This document shows, piece by piece, positions 1 through 10,556 of a stretch of 64,000 nt of DNA. This DNA is from Phytophthora sp. 'mugwort' (Eukaryota > Oomycota > Peronosporomycetes > Peronosporales > Peronosporaceae). Within the stretch, counting starts at the first letter, position 1, and each line of letters starts with the position of its first letter. The stretch is from NCBI GenBank assembly GCA_033558025.1, contig JAUCEF010000013.1:3465001-3529000 (forward strand). The letters run 5' to 3'. The position numbers and the translations under genes are program-made. The notes below the pieces were generated by a model. The model was not told where the DNA came from, did no database searches, and was given only the letters and a program-made list of their open reading frames with translations.

Positions 1-1015
1 CACCCGTGGAAATAAACTCTTCAACAACATTAAACCGTCGAATCGAATCTCGGATTTTCTTCTAGCCGCGCAGCATCTCGAACGTTGACGACCATCGTGT
101 CACATTCCGCTTGATTGGTTTGATGTCAGTGTACTTCACCAATTACCCTGTATTGTTGACGTGCTGAAGCTGCACCATGAGACTGTTAAAAGCAGCAAGC
201 TCGGACTCGTAGGCAGCCAGGTATCGGTTCGCCGCTAGGTTGTAGCAGTGACTCGCGCACCCAACCAGGGGCAGGTTCCATCAGCGAAGCGATTCTCCGG
301 TTGGTGGCGCAATTGTCAGCTACCAGAAAAGCCATCATTGAGACGTTCTTGTTGTACAGAGACAGCACACGCTTGAACATGGCAATGTGGACTTCTGCAT
401 CTTGGCTACCGTCCACCAAAGGCGCGACAGCAACAGCAGTTGCTCACGACGCTTGCTGTTTACGAAGGTTACGCCGTAGATACCCACGTAGTGCACAGTA
501 TCATGGGTCTACCCGTCCCACATGACACCGAAAAACTCGCCCAGCTCCTTTTAATCACATCACCGATGTTCATCGTGAACGTTTGCATGTCCAGCTTCAA
601 CGGCTTGGACGATGCAGGCTTCCAGCTTGCCATGGACCTCGTGAGGGGGTCGTCTACCTCCGAGATCGGCATGTTTCGCTCCACCGCCCACTTGAGCCAC
701 TGGTACCGATGCTGAGTCGCCTTAGAGACGAACCCAAAGCTCGAGAGGGCGCGTCCGTAGCCACCGACGCCCGGTAGGTCTCCTCGAAATCAGGGTGCGT
801 GGAGTTGAGGTAGGACAGCAGGTTGCTGTACCGGAGCCGACTTGTTGCTTGCGATGGGCACCGCAAAGCTGACATCGATAGTCGCCTTGGTCTTTGCCCT
901 CGTAGAAGAAGGCCCAGATTTCACGGTCGAATTGGAAATGGAGAGAAGCTTGTTAGACTGCTGGGCAAGCGACAAGGCGTTTGTGGCGTCTTCGCTGCCT
1001 ACCAGTCGTTCTAAC
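1..1015 (-). pseudogene. hAT-family transposase with BED finger, broken, cut by left window edge
   Basis: Read on the minus strand from about 970 down to 1, the frames give a BED-type zinc finger region (AFFYEGKDQGDYRCQLCGAH, about 920-835), then YSNLLSYLNSTHPDF, then a core with FLVADNCATNRRIAS (about 340-300), PLVGCASHCYNLA (about 285-245) and IKRNVTRWSSTFEMLRG (about 120-65). These are the order and type of blocks seen in oomycete hAT transposases, in which a DNA-binding finger precedes an RNase H-like core. The blocks lie in different frames and are interrupted by stops, for example near 155 and 75, so the copy is dead. The C-terminal dimerisation part would lie beyond position 1. Family assignment is from motif memory, without a search. 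Confidence 0.75.
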
Positions 1016-1329
1016 GACTGACTAAAGTCAGTCGAGTCACAAAATCGCTCTAAACCGGTATTGTACTCGTATTATTAGTACAATATCACATTTTTATTGA
1101 CTTTGTGAAGACAAAATAGTAACTAATCCTACATCAATTCTAGTAACCTGTCCGTCTTTCCAAATCCTGCCTGCCTGCACCTCCCTTTCGGCATGGCTTG
1201 GCTTTGTGTTTAGTACCGCCACCCACCCATAGAATTGAATCCCACTATCTTTCCGACTCGAAAAACTATGCCTGAAATTGCAAAAATAGCCATCGGTCTT
1301 AGTTAAAACCAATGTCCATGTGGTTTTTA

Positions 1330-2005
1330 ATTGCTGTCGAGCTCAACGAGGCGGCCTCCCATTGGCTCAAACTGTCTATTGCTGTCGAGCGAAGCGAAGG
1401 AGACCTCCCATTGGCTACAACTAAGGTGTGGGGTTACACCAAAGCGTACTTAGCTGATGAGCGAAGTGGAGGCGGCTATCCTACGCGATAGGAGTAGTGC
1501 AGCGAGCAGGAACAGTGAGCGGAACGGAGTGTGGTCAAGGTAAGAGTAGTGAAGCGGGCTGGAACAGCGAGCGGAACGGGTTGCGACCAAACGAAGAGTA
1601 GGAAGCGAGCTGCAACAGCCAGCGGAGCGGAGTGGGACGTGACAGGAGTAGTGCAGTGAGCGGAACGGGTTAAAGCGGGAGGCGCTCGGCTAGTCCTAAA
1701 CCTCAACGCTAATGTCGCTCCGTCCGTCCGTCGTCCGTCCTTCTGTCACGCCATAACGTGATTCCAGCCGAAATCGCATTGGTTAAAATAACATGGGTGC
1801 CGAACGCAGCGAAGGCGGCCTCATTCGCTAAAACAACCTTCCGCCGAAGGCGGCCATTGGTAGCATTGTAATTAAACGATTGTTTGAAAATTAAAAAATA
1901 CATATTTATGCGACGCTGCCTGCCTCCGCTGCGCTCCGACGGGCTTTCAATATCCTGGGACAAAAACTAAACCCACCGCCGCGTAGGCGGCGGCGCTCGG
2001 CTAGT
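1330..2005. repeat. GC-rich field of degenerate short repeats
   Basis: Two imperfect tandem copies of about 46 bp start at 1333 and 1379 (both begin tgctgtcgagc and contain cctcccattggct). From about 1490 to 1670 there are roughly four degenerate units containing gagcggaacgg with agtagtg or agtaggaa starts. The word ggcgctcggctagt occurs at 1681 and again near 1991, so the block may have repeated ends. No coding signal is seen. The whole field looks like a non-autonomous repeat of unknown class. Confidence 0.6.
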
Positions 2006-2560
2006 TGTACCGCAACAATACAGTAATTACTGAACTGCTCTTATTGTTTGCGAGGCCTGGTCGCCAGAGCGTAAAATAGCAAAACGTTATGGTTGTGGTC
2101 GTGGACAACGGACTACTGTATGTATCTGTAATGTATTAGGTTCGACTGACAGCAGCACTGTAGCAGCAGCGGTGTTCAAGATGGTCTTGAGCTTGACGAT
2201 ACGGTACCTGCATGCTTGGGAAGTTACCGACTGCTTGCTGGGCAATTATACGTCAATATATGTATATCAAAATTCAATGCATACGCCTTCATTCTTTGCG
2301 TTGAATAACTTAATAGTTCCTCCGTTTTTTATCTATTGGTGCAGTTGCATGTTTTGGCCAACAACTTTTGACCCATAGCCGTTTCGATGATTTTGATTGC
2401 ATAAAAATAATCTCCGTGATCTCCTGATTCGATTGGTGGTGCGTTTAGCGCCAAAAAAGCTCAACATAATAAAAGCAGTAGTGGAGAAGCAAGACACCTG
2501 GAGCTCCACTCTCGTTTTCCATCCGCCACACTTCAAAATCGCCCTCGTAGCCTACCAACG
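2006..2560. other. Intergenic stretch, nothing recognised
   Basis: I see no coding frame with recognisable motifs and no clear inverted repeat here. It probably includes the 5' flank or left end of the Tc1-like element that follows. Confidence 0.4.
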
Positions 2561-4218
2561 ATGAAGCGTCGGCATCTCATACCTCAGGAGAGGGTGTCTC
2601 TGGTCTGCTTTCCTGCTTTTTACTCGCGTACGAGTAACAGCGCGCTAGGTAAGAGCGACGCCAAGGCTGCCGCTCTAAAATTTCAGTGCCATCGCAACAC
2701 GGTAGGAAGGATATGGAAGCAACACTCAGAGTCTCAGACGTGTAAAACTTTCTGGGGGATGTGGATAGTCGAATGTTTGGTAGGTGTGGTCGTCCCGCGA
2801 TGAGCACGGCAGAAATGCATGAGCGGATCAAGGCCATCCCAGCGCTTCGGCGTACGATCATGTGAAGCCTAACTGCTGCGCTTAAGGTCTCCATTTCGGT
2901 CATCCTGCGGCTCATGCGAAAAGGCGTCATTCGCCGCCACACCAACAATATCAAACCCGTGCTTACAGACGCCAACAGATTCGCTCGAGTCGTCTTCGTG
3001 CTCGACCTGTTAATCACCAAAAGCGACGGTACCAACGCGTTTAGCAACCTATACGATACGGTGCATATCGGTGAGAAGTTATTAAACGAGGACACCGACA
3101 AGAAGCAGTTCTACCTGTTGGGCAACGAGGAGGAGCCTGTGCGCCACCGACAGAGCAAGCGCTACATCGGGAAGACCATGTTCATTGCGGCCGTCGCTCG
3201 ACCTAGGTTTGTTATTCTATGATGTTTGATAACCCTAAAACTTTATAACATTTTGCCTATGATATTTTAGGTATGACCCACATCGAAAAATGGAATTTGA
3301 CAGGAAAATCGGAATCTGGGCATTCGCGGAGCCGTACGAAGCGCAGCGGAAGAGCAAGCTGAGAGAAAAGGGCACTGTTGTCCTGCGCAACGTGGAGACA
3401 GCCGACCACGAGGCGTACAAAGCCGTTCTGATCCACGACATCATTCCCGCGATCAAAGAAAAGTGACCAGCAGTGGGTAAGAGCCGAACAATTTGGATTC
3501 AACAAGACAATGCCAAGCCGCACGTCCCCTTCAACGATCCTGACGTGATTGTCGCAGGAACGAGCGGCGGCTGGGATATCCGTGTGCGCCGCCAGCCCGC
3601 GAACTCCCCTGATCTAAACGTTCTGGACATAGGCTACTTTCGTTCCCTGCGGTCGCTGCAGTACCAGCGCGATTGCCGCGGTGTGCAGGAGCTCATCGAC
3701 GTGGTGGGCGAAACGTACGTCGCGATGAAGAGCAGCACGCTCAACAAAATATTTTTTTGACGCTACAAACGGTGATGAAGCAGATCCTCCTGGTCGACGG
3801 CGGCAACGTGTTATAACGTGTCTCTCGAATAAGGGTGAGCTCCCGGTGTCGTTCACGTGCAGCCGCGAGGCTTGCGCCCAGGGGAAGAAGTTTGTGCGCG
3901 AGGAGACGCCAAAGAGTGCGGCAGCCGTCGCCGCGCAGGCAGCAACAAAGAGGACAGCAGCGGCAGAGAAGCGGGCGGCCAGTGGGAAGGAAGCAGCGCA
4001 GACGAAGACAGAAGGCGGCGACGACGGCAATCCAGAAGATGACAGCCACAGCGCTTGCCACCAAGGCGGCGACGACGGCAAGGAAGAAGACGGCAGCCGC
4101 ACCCGTTGCATCGAAGGCGGCAGCAACAGCCGCAGCCGCCAAGAAGGCGTCGGCAGCCAAGCGCCGAGCGGCTGCAGCTGCCACCATCGCGAAAAACAAT
4201 GATAGTCAGGAAGCATAA
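2561..4218 (+). pseudogene. Tc1/mariner-like transposase, broken, with Ala/Lys-rich tail
   Basis: An ATG at 2561 opens a helix-turn-helix-like start (AALKFQCHRNTVGRIWKQ). Later frames give the DDE core: YDTVHIGEKLLNEDTDKKQF (about 3052), TIWIQQDNAKPH (about 3487) and ANSPDLNVLDIGYFRSL (about 3600). The first catalytic Asp, expected in VHIDEK, reads Gly. A GT-AG intron fits at 3206-3270, joining PR to YDPHRKMEFD. Stops at 2802 and 3463 and a frameshift near 4005 disable it. From 3840 the frame becomes a tail of Ala, Lys, Thr and Arg that resembles a histone H1 tail, ending at the stop at 4216-4218. The tail follows the transposase without a clear break, so I treat it as part of the same element. 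Confidence 0.75.
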
Positions 4219-4381
4219 ATAAATCCCTTCCTAAATAGATCCATGCTGATTAGCATTTTTGAACGGCACCAGAAGAAACGTGACAGGTGGCGGAACCAAC
4301 TGCACGAATAGATAAAAGCGGAGGAAGTATAGCACTGCACTTAGTTGTGAATAGGCGCCAGCTTTGTGCTGGTATAGTAGC

Positions 4382-6688
4382 ATGTCGACAAGGACGGAAG
4401 GACGCGGGGATGGTGCTTTCAATGAGCTGGTGGCACTTCTACTGCGAAATGAGAATGGCGAAAAACGTGGCGCCGACGTGGAGTTGGATATGAGACGACT
4501 ACTAATGCTGGCTCGTGATGCCCACCTGCGAAACGAATTCGTAAAAGTACAGGGGGTTCGTCGGGTCACACTCATCGCCAAAGCCGCTACCAATATTATA
4601 ACACATCGGCTTTGCGCTGGGTATCTATCATGTGTACTAAGTACTTCAAAGTAGGTAATTATGCAGCCTCTAATGTGGTGCGTTATTCGCAGGATTCTTG
4701 GTAATTTAGCAAGCTCCGAGCGAGGGCGTCTTAGTGCGAGCTCCTGCGACCGGTCAGGTCATCTGCGCTGCGTTAAGTTGTTAATGTTAGTAACTTGTCT
4801 GACCTCGTTGTGGTTGTGCTTATTAATGCGTAGGTGGAACTGCGTCTCGCATCGCCACCAATGTCCACTTTCCATGCTTTTGATAAACACCCACAGCAGC
4901 GGAGATGAAGAGCTGGCACGAGTTAGCGCTGCAGCGTTGCTAGCCTTTTCCACACAGAACCATTGTCAACGGCACTTGGATACGCTTGCAGGTATCCCCG
5001 TTCTGTTGAGACTACTCGACGCTAAACAAGCTCACGGCTGTGCCACGGACGTTGCGATCTACGCGGCTGCTATACTCTGGAATTTGTGCAAGGCTCCTGC
5101 TTTGTTGCTGAAACTTGAGGTGCACAAGTTTAACTGCGAATGTCGGAACAGAGTTGGTTTCTGATCGACTTGTGTCGTTTTGATCGCAGGACAGACGATC
5201 TACGGTATTTTGAAAGACGAGCTTTCGCGCAAGCTCACCACCTTACTGGCCACGCCACTTGAACCGTTTCAGCTCTTCCGAAGCCCAACAGGAGAGCGCG
5301 GGATGCCGTTCCTTCTAGACTTCGACGGCGAAAACCTAAACGTCTTGGTCACAGCTTCCATCTCTACGCAGCTGAATATTGTGCTCAGCATTCACAACTA
5401 TATTGGTCCTGCTCGCTCGCTCACTGACCAATTTCGCCCCAAAACGCCCCCAGCGTCTGCAGTGGCGACAAGAAACATGGCTTTGCGTGGTTCGACTCTT
5501 GCTGAACAGCGAACAGGGACGAGCATTGCTCATTACAACGAAAACGGAGTACTGGCATCACGAACTTGTGCCGCATGTGCAAAGCTTATTCCTGTCAAAC
5601 CGTCCAGACGGAAACGAGCTCGCCCAACGTTGCTGTGTTCAAGAGATGGTTGCGGCCAAGTGTACCATCTTGCATGCAGCCGCTGGGCCGGTATGTCCGA
5701 AGAAACTATCGCTGGTATCACTGCAGAAAAGTCAGATATCCGCTTCTTCTGCGACGCTTGTGTGCTCAGAAAGCCACTGTGTTACTGGGACTTCGTAGCT
5801 GCTCATTCACAACACGAGTTGCTTCTCACTGAAAACTTGTTCAAGTCAATTAACATTACTCGTGTACCACCAACGCCAGCAGCATCAATAGGGCCGGAAG
5901 GCATGCGATCCCAATCAAAAAGCACAATAACAGACATGAGTCAACACGAATCGAGCCAGCAGCACACTGAAAACACGGCAAGTAAGAGCATCGTCGACTT
6001 TGATGAAGAAGATCAAGCGTCCTGGCCCTCCGTCATGCTGTTCGACCGCAATTCTAATTTCGTGGGAGTTGGTGACAAATGTTTTCGAGTTGCAGCAAGT
6101 AGTCGAGACCGAGAGATGTACATTGTGATGGTCAGGTATGCCACGATTCGAGCGTATCCTGCAACACGACAGGAACGCGCTATCCCCACGAAAGGACAAC
6201 AAAGTGCCAACAACTTTATCGCTCATTCACTCTCTTGTAAATGGGAAGTATCGTATGCTCGCCAAGGAGCGCTTGATATACCCGCCGCACCAGGCTCTGC
6301 TGTTTTCTGGCCAGCATCATTCCTATGCGACGTTCTTGCGCTGGAGTATACCCGACGTCGTCTTGATGAACTGGAAAATGCTTTCATTTATGAATTTCAG
6401 GGTGAGCAGCATCACGACAAAGTGTTCTCGGTAGGGAACGAGGCGTCGGTCATAGTTTCTCCAGTGATAACAGAGCCCAATCTACGGGGAGGAGACGGTG
6501 TTTGGATGGCTTTAACCCCGCGCAAAGGCACATGCATGAAGTTGCTTGCTACCCAGATAGGTCATCTCAAGAAAATCCGGGAAGTTCACGTTCTTCATAC
6601 GAAGAAATCCAAAGCAGGTCGCAAATTGCGCAAACCACACTTTTCAAGACAACAACTGAACAAAATTATCGTGGACACGGACCATTGA
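4382..6688 (+). CDS. PHD-finger protein with possible armadillo-like N-terminal part
   Basis: The best start is the ATG at 4382 (MSTRTEGRGDGAFNELVALL). The last exon is open from an intron acceptor at about 5189 to the stop at 6688. It carries a Cys4-His-Cys3 zinc finger at about 5567-5762: CAAC, then LLCSRDGC, YHLAC and FFCDAC, which is the PHD pattern used to read histone tails. Upstream, RVSAAALLAFSTQ and CATDVAIYAAAILWNLCKAP look like armadillo-type helical repeats. A likely intron is 4770-4832 (donor gttaag, acceptor gcgtag), but the frames between 4600 and 5190 do not join cleanly, so the exon structure there is unresolved. The C-terminal 300 residues are unassigned and end in a basic stretch. 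A nuclear chromatin role is inferred from the PHD finger alone. It converges on the S1P lyase gene, leaving 116 bp between stops. Confidence 0.7.
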
Positions 6689-6804
6689 TTAAGCAAGAGA
6701 ACACCATAAAGAAATTGAGGCATCTTCGCATGCCGGATTGATATTTAACGTAATAGTTAATGAGATGTTGAGTGTGCAGCCCGTAATCCATAAAAGGTTG
6801 CATT

Positions 6805-8640
6805 TTAAACCTTCAGGGTAATGTCCGTGTAGATACGTAGAAGATCGTCCACAGGCCCCGCTGGCAAGCTGGAAGCCATACCATAGATGGCACTGCCACC
6901 CTTGGGCGACGGGTTCGGGTCTTGCTTTACTTCGTTCACAGCTTCCTCAAGTGCGGTCACGAACTTCTTCGCCTTGCCAATGTGGCGAACAGTCACGCAC
7001 AGGTGCACAGATGTCGGGTGTTGTAGCGGACTAAGACTCCAGCCGTGCTTCGCCATCGCGTCACTGACCTTGAGCGCGTTCACACCCGTGTCGCCAGCAA
7101 AGCTCACAACCATCGCCTTTGGATCTCCCAGCAGATGGATCCCGTCGATACGTTGAATGCCGGCCTTTATCTCGTCCACCGTGTCCAAGATGCCCTTGGT
7201 CTTTTCAAGATACCCTTCATGCCCAAGCCGGACCATGGACGCCCAAGCTGCAGCGCTCAGCGCACCGGGACGGCTACCCGCAAGAGTTGGTGTTGCATAG
7301 AGTCCGCCCGTCCAATCTGCGTACGAGAAGTACTGGAATCGCCGAATCTCCGGGTTCTTGTACAGCACCACCGACGTGCCCTTGGAGCCGTAACCGTATT
7401 TATGAGTATCACACGACATGCTGGTCACGCCCGGTAGCGAGAAGTCGAAAACAGGGATATCTTTACGCAGTTGACGTGCAAACGGCAGCACAAATCCGCC
7501 AAGGCAGCAGTCGACGTGGAGTCCAACGTCGTTTTTCACGGCCATTTTCGAAAGTGCTTCGATATCGTCAATCATGCCGTGCGGAAAGTTGGGTGCACTG
7601 CTGTACAGCATGATCGTGTTGGCCGAGATACTCCAGCGCACGGCGTCCAGGTCCACCTTGAATGTCTTTGAGTCCATCGGCACCTTGATAAGCTTAATTC
7701 CCAAGATCTCGCACGCCTTGTCAATAGCTGCGTGTGCTGTAACGCAAGCAACGATCTCAGGCTTCGTAATCCCGTGTTTGTGACGGTAGTAATCACGGTG
7801 TGTCTTGGTCGCAAGGAAAATGCTCTCCGTACCACCGGAACTAAGCGTACCACAGACCTCTCGGTGCCCTCCATTCATCAACCCCGCCGTCATGGCAATG
7901 ACCTCAGCCTCAAACTTGTTCACCGCCGGCCACAAGTCGGCATGCAGCGGGTTGGACACTGCAAACAAAGCGTACGCCTTGTTCAGTACGTCCAAGTGCT
8001 CCTTCTCGCCGTGATAGACGGCTCCCGAGACAAGTCCGTCCTTCCATTTGTCGTCGCTGTCGCCCGCCAGATCCTCCATCAAAGCCAGCAGCTTCTCGTC
8101 GTCCATGCCCTTGTCGGGTAGAACGCGGAGCTTCTCCATCTTGGCGGCCAAAGGGTCGTTGCCCTTGAGCGAATGCTCCACCTCGCCCTCGATCTTGCGC
8201 ATCTCGTCCGCCACCTTGGCGGACACAATCGGCAGTTGCTTGAGCGTGTTGAGCACGGCGCCGCCCACCACGTTGAGCAAGTTCTTGCGGGACACGTAGC
8301 GCATGCGACGCACGGTCTCCGCGGCGGAGGCGACGGCTGTGACGACCAGCACGAGCAGCAATGAGTCGCTGAAGACGGCCTCGAATCCGGGGGCTCGCTG
8401 CTGCGCCGCCGTCCAGAGCTGAAGCAGAACGCTTGTGGGCAGTTTGGGCGACGAGAAGACGGCCAGACGGTAGCGATAGTAGGCGAAGAGCAGCAGAAGC
8501 GATGGCCAGAGCTTAGCGAGCGCGCGGTCCACGTTGAAGAGCGGGCGCAGCGACAGATAGAGCAAGAGCGCCGCCGTAGCATAGCCCAGCATACGCTCCT
8601 CCGATATCGGCAGGAGGTCTGCGATGAACGGCAGCGGCAT
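6805..8640 (-). CDS. Sphingosine-1-phosphate lyase (sphinganine-1-phosphate aldolase)
   Basis: An intronless ORF of 611 residues starts at the ATG at 8640. It is a PLP-dependent group II decarboxylase-fold enzyme that cleaves long-chain base phosphates to a fatty aldehyde and phosphoethanolamine, the exit step of sphingolipid breakdown. Visible marks are GTLSSGGTESIFLA (264-277), HVDCCLGGF (375-383, the PLP-binding Asp) and SCDTHKYGYGSKG (409-421), where Lys414 should hold PLP. Hydrophobic stretches at about 17-35, 44-57 and 94-110 fit N-terminal ER-membrane anchoring. Length is slightly above the usual 550-590 for animal and yeast enzymes. Nothing looks damaged. It is divergent from the rhomboid gene (524 bp apart) and convergent with the PHD gene. 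I am very sure of the family. Confidence 0.95.
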   Translation of the reverse strand: MPLPFIADLLPISEERMLGYATAALLLYLSLRPLFNVDRALAKLWPSLLLLFAYYRYRLAVFSSPKLPTSVLLQLWTAAQQRAPGFEAVFSDSLLLVLVVTAVASAAETVRRMRYVSRKNLLNVVGGAVLNTLKQLPIVSAKVADEMRKIEGEVEHSLKGNDPLAAKMEKLRVLPDKGMDDEKLLALMEDLAGDSDDKWKDGLVSGAVYHGEKEHLDVLNKAYALFAVSNPLHADLWPAVNKFEAEVIAMTAGLMNGGHREVCGTLSSGGTESIFLATKTHRDYYRHKHGITKPEIVACVTAHAAIDKACEILGIKLIKVPMDSKTFKVDLDAVRWSISANTIMLYSSAPNFPHGMIDDIEALSKMAVKNDVGLHVDCCLGGFVLPFARQLRKDIPVFDFSLPGVTSMSCDTHKYGYGSKGTSVVLYKNPEIRRFQYFSYADWTGGLYATPTLAGSRPGALSAAAWASMVRLGHEGYLEKTKGILDTVDEIKAGIQRIDGIHLLGDPKAMVVSFAGDTGVNALKVSDAMAKHGWSLSPLQHPTSVHLCVTVRHIGKAKKFVTALEEAVNEVKQDPNPSPKGGSAIYGMASSLPAGPVDDLLRIYTDITLKV

Positions 8641-8681
8641 GGCAGAGGGATGTGTCAGAATGATTTTCTTCTTTGGGTGGT

Positions 8682-8695
8682 GAATTTCGAAGTGA
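8682..8695 (-). promoter_or_regulatory. Possible oomycete Inr-like start element of the S1P lyase gene
   Basis: On the minus strand this reads tcacttcgaaattc, 42 nt upstream of the ATG. It resembles the oomycete initiator (TCAYTYY followed by an A/T-rich flank), which usually lies within 100 nt of the start codon. It is a short degenerate match only. Confidence 0.35.
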
Positions 8696-9164
8696 GTGAG
8701 ACCTATTTGGCTGCTTGATGCGAGAGGCCGAGAGAGGGGATATCCGTGGTCGTTTATGGCACAAGTGTTGACGGTACACCCGACATATACTCGGTTTATT
8801 TAGCCTTTGAGATCTTAATAAGGTGTAAGTGCGAACGAGGACCAATCAGAGTACATGGAGGCGTGTTTAGTCCAGGCAACGTTTGTTTTTTCGAGTTTGC
8901 CTTACCGGTTTTGAGCTGAAAAATAAAACGTTAAACTACGGTAGCACAAGTCGATTCGTGCTTGAAGTCGTCTGTAGATAAGATGGCTGCCTGGACTAAG
9001 CACAACAGCAAAGTAGCCTCACAAGCAGTTTGATTAGTACTAACGTAGCGTATAAAATGAGATATGTTAACCCCAGTTGGGTGCTATCCCAGAATTTGGA
9101 GCAGATGGCTCAAACATTTCGTCCAAAAAAAAAAACTAAATTCGCATAGGATAGCTACAGTAGC
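8696..9164. other. Divergent intergenic region between S1P lyase and rhomboid genes
   Basis: No coding frame is seen. This region must hold the start of both divergent transcripts. No strong element other than the Inr-like site at 8682-8695 was recognised. Confidence 0.5.
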
Positions 9165-9323
9165 ATGTTCGGGCCGAACGTCGGGCGCCGCGGGCGTGGC
9201 GTGGGCCCCAACGTCGGACGCAACGGACAGGGTCTCGCGCTCATGCTCATGCTCTTGCGGCAGATTCAGCAGCTGGAGCGCAAGCCGCCCGTCACGCTCG
9301 GACTCATGGGTACGCACCACGCC

Positions 9324-9354
<31 letters not shown>

Positions 9355-10556
9355 ACGCCTCCAGCCGACTGACTCATCTGTTCTGCGAAAGCTCTTATGT
9401 ACGGACTCCACTTCCAGAAGCAGCAGACGCCCGAGCTGTTCGTCCCATGCTCACTGTAAGTCATTGGCGCAACGCTGCGGAGAAGGTGGAATCCTGATGC
9501 GTTGTGTGCGCTGCAGATGCCCCGATCGAGTGCTCGGTCAATGGGACTTGAAGCGCATCGTGGCCTCAGGACTCATCCACGTGGATGACTGGCACTTGTA
9601 CCATAACATGTGAGTGCAGCTGGAGGTGAAGGTCATTGTGTGAGGACAAAGAGCTGACTTGCTGCAGGATTTCATTCTTGTGGAAGGGATATAACCTCGA
9701 GTACAAGTTGGGGAGCGTGCGCTTCCTGCTCACGGTGAGCTACTTGCTCGTTCTGTGCCATGTGCTCGTAGTCACAGTAGCAGTCATTCTTGCCACGGGA
9801 TTCCAGATGTCTGTACGTCCGATTGGAGCATCACTTGACCTGCAAAGACGAACGGTTCCAATCGAGTGTCAATGTCATATTAAATGCAGGGACCGTTGCA
9901 TCAGTGTAGCGTGGGTTTCTCGGGCGTGCTGTTTGCTTTAAAGGTATTACGAACGTCGGGCTGTACACTCGTTCGAAAGGGTGAGTAACTTTTTTGAGTA
10001 TTTTTTTGCAGGTGCTCTTGAATCATAAATCGCCAGCATTCTCGTCGGTATACGGCTTTCGAGTACCGACGAAATATGCGGCTTGGCTGGAGCTCGTGGT
10101 GATTCATTTCCTGGTGCCGCGAAGCTCGTTTATGGGCCACATGTGCGGCATCTTAGCTGGTACGTTATGATAGAACCATATTTTGACCGAAAAGATCTGA
10201 TTCTACGACTGACTAACTTTAATTTCCCTATTTTGCTAGGATACATCTTCGTGTACTCTCCTGTGATGCAGTCGGCTATGGCTTCTGGAATTAGCGCAGC
10301 CAGCCGATGGATCAAAGCGGTTGTTGGGTCCGCTTCTAATGGACACGATGCTGAAACACGTGCTGCATCGCCTGGGAGGTCTCGTGTACCTTCTTCGCTT
10401 GAGACAGATGAAGAGCTAGCGCGGCGTCTTCAAGAAGAAGAATATCGATCTCAGCGAGCTCCACAACCACAGACTGAACAACCTGCCCCGGAACCTATCA
10501 GCCCAAGTGAACTCCGACGCCGCCGTTTAGCTCGATTTGGCAACGGGGGCCTATGA
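9165..10556 (+). CDS. RHBDD1/rhomboid-4-like intramembrane serine protease, 7 exons
   Basis: Exons join(9165..9309,9392..9455,9517..9609,9668..9812,9890..9943,10012..10159,10240..10556) give 321 residues, with GT-AG at each junction and phases that agree. The protein has the rhomboid set: WHLYHNM with His96 and the oxyanion Asn100, LHQCSVGFSGVLFALK with nucleophile Ser160, and GHMCGILAG with catalytic His210. The LWKGYNLE, GFSGVLFALK and PTKYAAWLEL blocks are like animal RHBDD1, an ER rhomboid that cleaves unstable membrane proteins for ERAD. The C-terminus supports this: DEELARRLQEEEY resembles a ubiquitin-interacting helix, and PSELRRRRLARF resembles the VCP/p97-binding Arg-rich motif. Expected location is the ER membrane with a cytosolic tail. 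Intron 1 carries a C run and an AC repeat. Its convergent neighbour is a catalytically altered copy. Confidence 0.93.
9322..9356 (+). repeat. Poly-C plus (AC)n microsatellite in rhomboid intron 1
   Basis: About 19 consecutive C are followed by eight AC units, wholly inside the 82-bp first intron (9310-9391). It also falls where a pyrimidine-rich tract could influence splicing. Confidence 0.9.

Noticed and set aside
3614..4216. Long minus-strand frame of 200 residues, rich in Pro, Ser and Leu
   Set aside because: It is the complement of the repetitive Ala/Lys-coding tail and of the DDE core on the plus strand. The composition is what such a shadow frame gives.
7119..7613. Plus-strand frame of 164 residues opposite the S1P lyase
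   Set aside because: Shadow of the GC-rich coding strand. No signal peptide, domain or intron structure.
8079..8582. Arg/Ser/Cys-rich minus-strand frame of 167 residues
   Set aside because: It lies wholly inside the S1P lyase gene in another frame and has no motif.
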